Source: JAUVXJ01 sp964577995
GTDB lineage: Bacteria > Chloroflexota > Anaerolineae > UBA7937 > B3-Chlor
Reading direction: 5' to 3'
DNA length: 12,952 nt
Assembly: GCA_964577995.1 (NCBI GenBank)
Contig: CAZOBP010000074.1
Coordinates: forward strand, 1 to 12,952
Part shown: positions 1 to 6,682 of the stretch, in pieces
Position numbering within the stretch: position 1 is the first letter of the stretch
How the letters are laid out: each line of letters starts with the position of its first letter
Translations under genes and position numbers: made by a program
The notes under the pieces: generated by a model
The model's input: the letters and a program-made list of their open reading frames with translations, nothing else
The model's database searches: none
Told to the model about the DNA's origin: nothing

Positions 1-584
1 TGGACGCAGCGTCGAGAGGCTACTACGTGGTGCGACGAGGCAGGTTGATCGGGACTTTTCCCTCCGAGTTCCTACTCATCGGCTCCATGAACCCCGAGGA
101 GGGCAGCCTTCGTCCACAGCTCATGGATCGCCTGGGATTGCGGGTCGTCGTTGCCCCAGTGCAGGATGCCCAGCAGCGCCTGGATGTCTACGAGCGGAAC
201 CGGCGCTTTGCCGACGATTCCGTGTCCTTTGCCGCCAGCTACGCGGATGAGACAATGACTCTCGCGGACGAGATCGCCAGCGCCAAAGACCTTCTGCCCA
301 AGGTGACCATTCCGCCACGAATAGCCGAGTCCGCTATCAGGCTCATCAACTCCCTGCACATCCAGTCGCACCGGGCGGAGATCGTGCTCTTGGAGGCTGC
401 CCGGGCGCGGGCTGCGGCCGACGGACGAGAGGAAGTTGCGGAGGAGGACGTCGCCGTGGTCGCGCCCCCGGCTCTGCGCCAGCGCCGAAGCGACTATATG
501 GAGCGCTTCGTGAAGGACAGTCGCAAGGAAGACGAGAGAATCGCCAATGGGGTCAAGAGAATCCTTGGGATCGAGAAACGGTAG
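1..584 (+). CDS. BchI/magnesium-chelatase-type AAA+ ATPase, C-terminal part (5' end outside window)
   Basis: The reading frame is open from the window edge (first full codon at 3), so only about 193 C-terminal residues are present; Walker A and Walker B lie upstream. What remains shows the family signature: a sensor-1 strand FLLIGSMNPEEG, followed by LRPQLMDRLGL with the arginine-finger region, then a C-terminal helical lid with HRAEIVLLEAARARAAADGR (sensor-2 arginine) and an EEDV segment. This pattern fits the I subunit of magnesium chelatase and its chelatase-like relatives better than MoxR. The protein stops without a von Willebrand domain, so it is the short I-type rather than a D-type or I-D fusion. 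Such ATPases remodel partner proteins, often a VWA protein, to drive metal insertion or complex maturation; no partner is visible here, and a bacteriochlorophyll role cannot be claimed. The TAG stop (582-584) abuts the ATG of the next glycosyltransferase, implying translational coupling. Confidence 0.85.
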   Translation, partial: DAASRGYYVVRRGRLIGTFPSEFLLIGSMNPEEGSLRPQLMDRLGLRVVVAPVQDAQQRLDVYERNRRFADDSVSFAASYADETMTLADEIASAKDLLPKVTIPPRIAESAIRLINSLHIQSHRAEIVLLEAARARAAADGREEVAEEDVAVVAPPALRQRRSDYMERFVKDSRKEDERIANGVKRILGIEKR

Positions 585-1763
585 ATGCGGTTGGGGATCA
601 ACGGGTTCTTCTGGAATAGGGAGAACACTGGCAGCGGACAATACACCCGCCAGCTGGCCCATGGGTTGCTCGATCTGGAGGCCAGACCCGAATGCCTTCT
701 CTTCAGACCGAGCGGCGGCAATGGCGAGAAAAGCGCGCTTCCACAACCAGTGCAGATCAGGGAGCGCCTGCTGGGCACTCCCCTCCCGCTAGGTGAGAAC
801 GTCGCCAAGCTCTGGTTCGAGCAAGTCTCCTTTCCTCAGGCCTGCCTCCACGAGGACGTAGATGTCATTCACGTGCCCTACTTCGCGCCGCCGTTGCTCG
901 GCGCTCGCAAGACGTTGGTCACCGTCCACGACCTGATCCCCCTCATCCTTCCCGCCTACCGCGGTTCCCCTCTGGTGCGCACTTACACTGGACTTGCAGC
1001 CATCGCCGCCAGACGAGCCGCCGCCATCCTCACAGACTCCCACTCCTCCAAGAAGGACATCGTTAGACTTCTGCGCGTACCCGCGGAGCGAGTGCTGGTG
1101 GTCCACCTCGCAGCGAACGAGGCATTCAAGCCTGTGCTGGAAAGGGCTACGCTGCGTGATGTCCGACGCAAGTACGGCCTGCCAGAGGAGTATGTCTTGT
1201 ATCTCGGTGGGTTCGACCAGCGCAAGAACCTCGAGACCCTGATCGCCGCCTACGCCGACATGGGTGCCGATGTGACCAACAAGACCGGTCTCGTTGTCGC
1301 CGGCCGCCTGCCAACGCGTGACTCAGACTTCTTTCCCGACCCACGTCCCGTGGTGGAGAGGTGGGGCTTGCAAGAGAAGGTCGTCTTCACAGGCTGGGTG
1401 CAGGAGGAGGACAAGCCAGCCCTGTACAGCGGTGCCACCCTGTTCGTCTTCCCGTCCCTCTACGAGGGGTTTGGCCTCCCTGTCCTGGAAGCCATGTCGT
1501 GTGGCACGGCCGTCATCGCCTCCAACTCCACGTCCCTGCCCGAGATCACGGGAGATGCAGCCCTGTTGGTTGACCCCGGCGACGCGGAGGGCCTGGCCGC
1601 AGCCATGACCCGTCTACTCGAGAGTGCGACCCGCAGGGAGGAACTGGCCTTGAGGGGACTCCAGCGGGCCAGACTGTTCTCCTGGCAAGAAACCGTCGCG
1701 CAAACGCTGGACGCGTACAGGTCGGTGGCAGCCCATCAATCGCCAGTCTCGGACAGCACATGA
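585..1763 (+). CDS. GT4-family glycosyltransferase (GT-B fold), first of three
   Basis: A 392-residue glycosyltransferase that should transfer a nucleotide-activated sugar, probably with retention of configuration, onto a lipid-linked or polysaccharide acceptor at the cytoplasmic face of the membrane. The N-terminal half begins MRLGINGFFWNRENTGSGQY with the glycine-rich acceptor loop, followed by VTVHDLIPL (about 112-120) and ILTDSHSSKKD (148-158), typical of mannosyl/rhamnosyl GT4 enzymes. The C-terminal donor domain has LYLGGFDQRKN (205-215) and the E-x7-E motif YEGFGLPVLE (Glu294 and Glu302), then EAMSCGTAVIASN. No signal peptide or membrane segment is evident. The start directly follows the upstream stop codon with no clear Shine-Dalgarno, so coupling is likely. 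The end overlaps the next gene by 4 bp (ATGA). It closely resembles the enzyme at 2958-4097 and is probably a paralogue. The exact sugar cannot be read from sequence. Confidence 0.93.
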   Translation: MRLGINGFFWNRENTGSGQYTRQLAHGLLDLEARPECLLFRPSGGNGEKSALPQPVQIRERLLGTPLPLGENVAKLWFEQVSFPQACLHEDVDVIHVPYFAPPLLGARKTLVTVHDLIPLILPAYRGSPLVRTYTGLAAIAARRAAAILTDSHSSKKDIVRLLRVPAERVLVVHLAANEAFKPVLERATLRDVRRKYGLPEEYVLYLGGFDQRKNLETLIAAYADMGADVTNKTGLVVAGRLPTRDSDFFPDPRPVVERWGLQEKVVFTGWVQEEDKPALYSGATLFVFPSLYEGFGLPVLEAMSCGTAVIASNSTSLPEITGDAALLVDPGDAEGLAAAMTRLLESATRREELALRGLQRARLFSWQETVAQTLDAYRSVAAHQSPVSDST

Positions 1764-2878
1764 AGGTATTGATGATCTCCAAAGCCTGCGTCAGGGGCAG
1801 CTACCAGAAGAAGCTGGAGGAACTGGCCAAGTTCGAAGACATCCAGCTCACGGCCATCGTGCCGCCATACTGGCGAGAGAAAGGTCACACGATCACACTG
1901 GAACGCAGTCATAACACGGGCTACGACCTCACAGTGGAGAAGATGGCCTTCAACGGCCACTTCCATCTCCACTTCTATCCTGGACTCGGCGAGCACGTAC
2001 GGCGCCTGCGACCCCAGATCGTGCACATCGACGAAGAGCCCTACAACTTCGCCACTTTCCACGCCGTCCGTCTGGCGCAAAGTGCAGACGCGAAGCCTCT
2101 GTTCTTCACCTGGCAGAACCTGCTGCGCCGCTATCCGTTCCCTTTCAACTGGATGGAGCAATACAACTACAGCCACTCCGCCCACGCCATTGCCGGCAAT
2201 CGCGACGGGGTAGACGTGCTCCGCAGAAAGGGTTACCAGGGACCGGTGACTCTCATCCCCCAGTTCGGCGTCGATCCCGACCAGTACAGGCCATCTATCG
2301 ACCAGGCAGGTGTGGACTCCCCGTGCTTCCGCATCGGTTACGCCGGTCGGCTGGTTGAGGAGAAAGGAGTGGACTTGCTGCTGAAGGCGGTGGCAGGTCT
2401 GCGGGGCAACTGGCGCCTGTCCATCCTGGGAGACGGACCAGACAAGACCCGCTTGATCGAGCTGTCAGGAGGACTGGGTGTGGAGGACCGGGTCACGTTC
2501 CAGGATCCGGTGCCTACGTCAGAGATGCCAACCTACTATCGAGAGTTGCAGGCCCTGGTTCTACCGTCCAGATCGCGCCCCAACTGGAAGGAGCAGTTCG
2601 GGCGTGTGCTCATCGAGGCCATGTCCTGTGGCATTCCTGTGGTCGGTTCCGACTCCGGGGAGATAGCGCACGTCATCGGCGACGCAGGCCTGATCTTCCC
2701 TGAGAACGATGAGGAGCAGCTCAGGACTTCTCTCGATCGCCTGATGCGGGATCGAGAACTGCGCACCTCACTAGCGATCAAGGGACGCGAGCGCGTGATG
2801 CAGCACTACACACAGCGGATCATCGCCGAGGCAACGTACCGCGTCTATGCCACCATTGCTGAGTCGGCGCAGCGATGA
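1760..2878 (+). CDS. GT4-family glycosyltransferase, second and more divergent
   Basis: A 372-residue GT-B glycosyltransferase. It starts MKVLMISKACVRGSYQKK, has a conserved-looking VHIDEEPYNFAT segment (88-99) and FFTWQNLLRRYP (115-126), then the donor-binding half: IGYAGRLVEEKGVDLLLKA (192-210), LSILGDGPD (220-228) and the E-x7-E motif EQFGRVLIE (Glu278 and Glu286) followed by AMSCGIPVVGSDSGEI. That last block is the usual GT4 nucleotide-sugar pocket. Its N-terminal half is unlike the two flanking glycosyltransferases, so it probably uses a different acceptor. The ATG lies in the ATGA overlap with the upstream gene, a classic coupled arrangement. After its TGA come 79 bp holding a strong promoter for the following gene. 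It likely adds one sugar of the surface polysaccharide repeat; the sugar and linkage are unknown. Confidence 0.93.
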   Translation: MKVLMISKACVRGSYQKKLEELAKFEDIQLTAIVPPYWREKGHTITLERSHNTGYDLTVEKMAFNGHFHLHFYPGLGEHVRRLRPQIVHIDEEPYNFATFHAVRLAQSADAKPLFFTWQNLLRRYPFPFNWMEQYNYSHSAHAIAGNRDGVDVLRRKGYQGPVTLIPQFGVDPDQYRPSIDQAGVDSPCFRIGYAGRLVEEKGVDLLLKAVAGLRGNWRLSILGDGPDKTRLIELSGGLGVEDRVTFQDPVPTSEMPTYYRELQALVLPSRSRPNWKEQFGRVLIEAMSCGIPVVGSDSGEIAHVIGDAGLIFPENDEEQLRTSLDRLMRDRELRTSLAIKGRERVMQHYTQRIIAEATYRVYATIAESAQR

Positions 2879-2917
2879 TTCCGTCACCCTCATCTCAGTG
2901 ATTGCGACGGAGGGCTC

Positions 2918-2946
2918 TTGACCACTTGTACTCATATGAATATAAT
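2918..2946 (+). promoter_or_regulatory. Near-consensus sigma-70 promoter for the third glycosyltransferase
   Basis: TTGACC (2918-2923) and TATAAT (2941-2946) are separated by exactly 17 bp, so the -10 is perfect and the -35 has one mismatch. Transcription should start near 2953-2955, only 3-5 nt before the ATG at 2958, with no room for a Shine-Dalgarno. A 6-bp inverted repeat (TCCGTC 2880-2885, GACGGA 2906-2911) lies just upstream, with a 20-nt loop and no T tract. Promoter call is from sequence; activity is inferred. Confidence 0.75.
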
Positions 2947-2957
2947 AGCGTCGTAGT

Positions 2958-4097
2958 ATGCACATCGGCCTGAACGCCCACCTGCTATCTTCTTCGAAGA
3001 GCTACCGTGCCGCAGGCATAAACTGGTACATCTACAACCTGCTGCAGCATCTGCCCGACGCAGTTGACAAACACAGCCTGACCGTGTTTCTGGGCGACAA
3101 GGAGGCAAGTCGGTCCTTCCCGAGAATGCGGACCAGGGTGACGGCGCTGCCCACAAGGAATCCTGCAATCAGGATACTGTGGGAGCAACTCTGGCAACCT
3201 GTGCAACTCCGACGCGAGGGCATAGATCTGCTACATTCCCTGGCTTTCGTCCAGCCAGTGGCCCTGGGTTGTGCTGGAGTAGTGACCATCTATGATCTCA
3301 GCTTCATTCTCTTCCCACAGCGGCTCCCACCCTGGAGGCGCACGTACCTTAGGTTGGGCACGTCCTTGTCGGCCCGAAGAGCCAGGCGTATCATTGCCAT
3401 CTCATCCAGCACCAAACACGACATCGTTAGGTTACTAGGCGTGTCAGAGAGCAGGGTGGACGTGGTAGCCTGCGGGGTAGACGAGGATTTTCGCCCCATC
3501 GAGAACGAGGAGCAGTTGGACGCGTTGCGTACGAGGTGGCACCTCCCACCAGAGATGCTGCTGTTCGTGGGTACCTTGGAACCTCGCAAGAACCTCACGA
3601 CCCTGCTCCGCAGCTATGCCCTGCTGAGACAACGATTCGATCCTCCTCCGCTGGTCGTCGGGGGGCCAAAGGGATGGCACCACGAAGAGGTCTTCTCCCT
3701 GGCGGAGGAGCTGGGTTTGCAGGAGCAAGTGCTCTTCCCCGGCTACATCCCGCGCGAAGAACTGCCCCTATGGTACAACGCAGCGTCGCTCTTCGTATAC
3801 CCCTCGCTGTATGAGGGCTTCGGACTGCCCGCCCTGGAGGCTATGGCTTGTGGCACCCCCGTGGTCACTTCGAACACATCTGCCCTGCCCGAGGTGGTAG
3901 GCGATGCAGGTCTACTCGTGGAACCGACCGACGCCGAAGAGATGGCCGACGCGATGCACCGTGTCCTGGCCGATTTGGAGTTGAGAGACACCCTGCGGGG
4001 GAAGGGATTGGAGAGAGCGAAAGCCTTCTCGTGGCAGCGAGCAGCTCAGGAGACCGCAAAGACGTATGACCGGGCCATGAGTGGTTCCACGACCTAG
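2958..4097 (+). CDS. GT4-family glycosyltransferase, third
   Basis: A 379-residue GT-B glycosyltransferase of the mannosyltransferase-like GT4 group. The start MHIGLNAHLLSSSKSYRAAG carries the typical N-terminal strand and acceptor loop, which supports this ATG even though no ribosome-binding site precedes it. Landmarks are VVTIYDLSFILFP (108-120), IIAISSSTKHDIVRLLGV (145-162), the domain-2 opening LLFVGTLEPRKNL (201-213), and the E-x7-E motif in YEGFGLPALE (Glu286 and Glu294) with EAMACGTPVVTSN. Overall order, the SWQ near the C-terminus and many blocks match the enzyme at 585-1763, suggesting duplication and divergence. It has its own strong promoter and sits 8 bp before the sugar-phosphate transferase gene, so the two form a likely transcription unit for polysaccharide assembly. 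Acceptor and donor sugars are not determinable from sequence. Confidence 0.94.
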   Translation: MHIGLNAHLLSSSKSYRAAGINWYIYNLLQHLPDAVDKHSLTVFLGDKEASRSFPRMRTRVTALPTRNPAIRILWEQLWQPVQLRREGIDLLHSLAFVQPVALGCAGVVTIYDLSFILFPQRLPPWRRTYLRLGTSLSARRARRIIAISSSTKHDIVRLLGVSESRVDVVACGVDEDFRPIENEEQLDALRTRWHLPPEMLLFVGTLEPRKNLTTLLRSYALLRQRFDPPPLVVGGPKGWHHEEVFSLAEELGLQEQVLFPGYIPREELPLWYNAASLFVYPSLYEGFGLPALEAMACGTPVVTSNTSALPEVVGDAGLLVEPTDAEEMADAMHRVLADLELRDTLRGKGLERAKAFSWQRAAQETAKTYDRAMSGSTT

Positions 4098-4105
4098 GAG
4101 TCAAC

Positions 4106-5533
4106 GTGTTCGGGACTTACAAGCGCTGGTCAAACCTGATTCTGGTAGTCTCCGACGTTTTCCTGATCAACGTCTCCTTCGTGCTCTCGTACCACATGCG
4201 GTATGAGTTGCAGTGGATTCGAGCTGTGGCCGAAGCATACTACGTACCCTTCAGGTCCTACATCCCGGTGTCTATCCTCCTCACCGTGATCCTGCTCATC
4301 GTGTTCAAGGCAGAGGGTCTCTACGACCGGCGGCGCGGCTCCTCCTGGCTGGACGACATCTACATCATATCCACTAGCACCCTCGTGGGCATAGCCATCA
4401 TGATCTGTATTTTCTTCCTCTACCGCGCCTACTTCTATTCGCGGCTCATCTTCTTCTATGGCGTGCTTCTCATCGTGGTTTCCCTGAGCCTCAGCCGCCT
4501 TATCGAGCGACAGGTCGCGGCGTACCTCAGGCGCCGAGGCACCGGCGTGGATCGGGTGCTCATCGTCGGGGCCGGCACAATGGGTCGCGCCATCATGCGC
4601 AGCATCCTTGCCCAACCAGAACTGGGATATCGCCCCGTTGGCTTCGTCGACGATGATCCCAAGAAACAGGAGAACGACATCGGTCCCTTCAAGGCCATGG
4701 GAAGCACGGCCGAACTGGCGGCGATCCTGAGGAACGAGGCTATAGACCAAGTCATCATCACTCTTCCCTGGATGTCGCACCGTAAGGTGCTGGGAATCAT
4801 CACGGACAGTGAGAGACAGGGCGTGCGAGCGCGCTTCGTTCCCGACCTGCTCCAGATGAGTCTGAGTGAGGTGGACACGGATGTCATGGACGGCATCCCC
4901 CTTATCGGCATAAGGCAACCCACCCTCAAGGGGTGGAAGATCGCCTTGAAGCGCTTCATAGACATCGCCCTTTCCTCTACTGCGCTGTTGCTGCTCTCCC
5001 CTCTGCTCTTGCTGATAGCGGTGCTGATCGAACTCGATTCACCTGGCTCCGTGTTCTTCAGACAGACCCGTCTTGGTCGTGGAGCGAGGCCTTTCACGTG
5101 CTACAAGTTCCGGTCTATGAGAGAGGACGCCGAGCAGGTGAAGCCACATCTCAGCAAACTGAACGAGGCCGAGGGACCCATCTTCAAGATCAAGGATGAT
5201 CCACGCATTACACGAGTGGGCAGAGTCTTGCGCCGCTTCAGCCTGGACGAGCTGCCTCAGCTCATAAATGTCTTCCGTGGTGACATGAGCATGGTCGGTC
5301 CGAGACCGCCGCTCCCCCGTGAGGTGGAGGAGTATGAAGACTGGCATCACGACCGACTGAGGATCCCTTCAGGCATCACAGGTCTGTGGCAGGTCATGGG
5401 CCGAAGCGACCTGACCTTCGATGAAATGGTCATGCTCGACCTCTACTACGCCGAGAATTGGTCGCTGTGGCTGGATTTCAAGATCCTGCTGAGAACGATG
5501 CCCACTGTCCTGTTTGGTCGTGGTGCCTACTGA
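4106..5533 (+). CDS. Polyprenyl-phosphate sugar-1-phosphate transferase (WbaP/WcaJ-type initiating enzyme)
   Basis: A 475-residue polytopic membrane protein expected to transfer a hexose-1-phosphate from a UDP-sugar to undecaprenyl phosphate, starting exopolysaccharide or O-unit synthesis on the inner face of the membrane. Hydrophobic segments lie near 10-28, 52-68, 85-105 and 112-130, then a soluble Rossmann-like CoA-binding domain starting VLIVGAGTMG (151-160), then a membrane-inserted helix (about 286-310) leading the catalytic domain. Catalytic signatures are KFRSM (334-338), the Asp-Glu pair in SLDELPQLINVFRGDMSMVG (Asp381, Glu382), GPRPPLP and GITGLWQV (423-430), plus DLYYAENWS. Length fits the full family architecture. 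The start is GTG with a good TAGGAG Shine-Dalgarno (4095-4100) that overlaps the upstream stop codon, 8 bp after the third glycosyltransferase. Whether glucose, galactose or another sugar is used cannot be told. Confidence 0.95.
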   Translation: MFGTYKRWSNLILVVSDVFLINVSFVLSYHMRYELQWIRAVAEAYYVPFRSYIPVSILLTVILLIVFKAEGLYDRRRGSSWLDDIYIISTSTLVGIAIMICIFFLYRAYFYSRLIFFYGVLLIVVSLSLSRLIERQVAAYLRRRGTGVDRVLIVGAGTMGRAIMRSILAQPELGYRPVGFVDDDPKKQENDIGPFKAMGSTAELAAILRNEAIDQVIITLPWMSHRKVLGIITDSERQGVRARFVPDLLQMSLSEVDTDVMDGIPLIGIRQPTLKGWKIALKRFIDIALSSTALLLLSPLLLLIAVLIELDSPGSVFFRQTRLGRGARPFTCYKFRSMREDAEQVKPHLSKLNEAEGPIFKIKDDPRITRVGRVLRRFSLDELPQLINVFRGDMSMVGPRPPLPREVEEYEDWHHDRLRIPSGITGLWQVMGRSDLTFDEMVMLDLYYAENWSLWLDFKILLRTMPTVLFGRGAY

Positions 5534-5617
5534 CCACACCCTGCCCCTTCGCACCGCCTGGCGGGATCACACGGATCGGGACACAGAAGAATAACCCCTT
5601 CGGGCCGAGCTGGGAGG

Positions 5618-6676
5618 ATGAGAACACTCAGGCTGCCAGGAGCGATCGACATCCACGTACACCTCAGGGAGCCCGGCGGCACCCAGAAAGAGGACTTCTC
5701 TTCAGGCACCGCTGCGGCCCTCGCCGGAGGTGTCATCGCAGTCCTCGACATGCCCAACAACACCCCTCCGGTGGTTGACGGGCCAACCCTCAGTCAAAAG
5801 GTGGAGCTCGCCAAACGAAAGGCCCGGTGCGACTATGCCTTCTATGTAGGGGCCTCGACGGAGAACGCTACCACTCCCCTGATAGACCCCCACGTGGCGG
5901 GACTCAAGATGTACCTCAACGCTACGTACGGCCCGCTTCGCGTGGCCTCTCTACCTGCACTGTTGGGGCACTTCGAGTCTTGGCCGAGGAACAAGCCCAT
6001 AGCGGCGCACGCCGAAGGGCTGTCCACAGCGGTGATCATCGGATTAGCCCAACTGTATGATCGACCGGCCCACATCTGCCACGTGAGTCGGAGGTCGGAG
6101 ATAGAGCTCGTGAGGAAAGCTAAGGAGAGGGGCGTCCGCATCACGTGCGAAGTGACCCCACATCACCTCCTCCTCACTGAGGACGACGCACCCTCGCTGG
6201 GGAACCTCGCTTACATGAAACCCGAGCTGGGTACACAGGAAGACTGCAATGCCCTGTGGGACAATCTAGGCATCGTCGATGCTGTCGCGTCCGATCACGC
6301 CCCACACACCCTGGAGGAGAAAGAGAGCGATTCTCCGCCCCCCGGGGTTCCCGGCCTGGAGACAACACTGCCCCTGCTGCTGAACGCAGTCCACGAGGGC
6401 CGGCTGTCGCTGGAGCGGGTCGTGGAGTTGTGCCACGGCGGGCCAACTCGTATCATGGGCTTGCGCTCTCCGGACGACTCCTACGTGGAGGTGGATCTGG
6501 ACAGCAGGTGGTTCATCAGAGGAGCGGACCTGCTCACCAGATGCGGGTGGACCCCCTTCGAGGGTATGGCAATCCAGGGCCGCGTACGGAGTGTCTATCT
6601 GCGGAGCACCAGAGTCTACGAGCCCGGCACAGTGCTCGCTGCCCCTGGGTCGGGTCGCCCCCTCTTGTTGGCTTGA
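5618..6676 (+). CDS. pyrC: Dihydroorotase, CAD-like short form
   Basis: A 352-residue amidohydrolase that should cyclise carbamoyl-aspartate to dihydroorotate in pyrimidine synthesis, in the cytoplasm. The zinc-site residues are present: HVH (His13, His15), the carboxylated lysine in GLKMYLN (Lys97), His131 in AHAE, His155 in HICHVSR, and Asp226 in SDHAPH. Arg17 and Asn47 (in MPNN) fit the substrate site. HICHVSR, CEVTPHHL, SDHAPHTLEEK and PGLETTLPLLL closely match, from memory, the DHOase domain of animal CAD. The loop after Lys97 keeps the CAD Thr (Thr103) and has Tyr104 where human CAD has Phe. It starts at the barrel (LPGAIDIHVH) and lacks the leading strands of the usual amidohydrolase beta-sandwich, as CAD does. 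GGGAGG (5612-5617) touches the ATG with no spacer, which is odd, but no other in-frame start is evident upstream. It converges with the next gene, with 6 bp between stops. Allantoinase or hydantoinase is less likely. Confidence 0.93.
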   Translation: MRTLRLPGAIDIHVHLREPGGTQKEDFSSGTAAALAGGVIAVLDMPNNTPPVVDGPTLSQKVELAKRKARCDYAFYVGASTENATTPLIDPHVAGLKMYLNATYGPLRVASLPALLGHFESWPRNKPIAAHAEGLSTAVIIGLAQLYDRPAHICHVSRRSEIELVRKAKERGVRITCEVTPHHLLLTEDDAPSLGNLAYMKPELGTQEDCNALWDNLGIVDAVASDHAPHTLEEKESDSPPPGVPGLETTLPLLLNAVHEGRLSLERVVELCHGGPTRIMGLRSPDDSYVEVDLDSRWFIRGADLLTRCGWTPFEGMAIQGRVRSVYLRSTRVYEPGTVLAAPGSGRPLLLA

Positions 6677-6682
6677 AGGAGC

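Noticed and set aside
72..746. Minus-strand open frame opposite the BchI-like gene and the first GT4
   Set aside because: It spans the junction of two recognisable plus-strand genes and has no family signature.
2880..2911. Inverted repeat TCCGTC/GACGGA as a terminator after the second GT4
   Set aside because: The loop is 20 nt and no T tract follows; it runs straight into a promoter.
4130..4918. Long minus-strand open frame opposite the sugar-phosphate transferase gene
   Set aside because: Antisense to transmembrane and Rossmann-domain coding sequence, His/Asp-rich with no domain; a GC-rich shadow.
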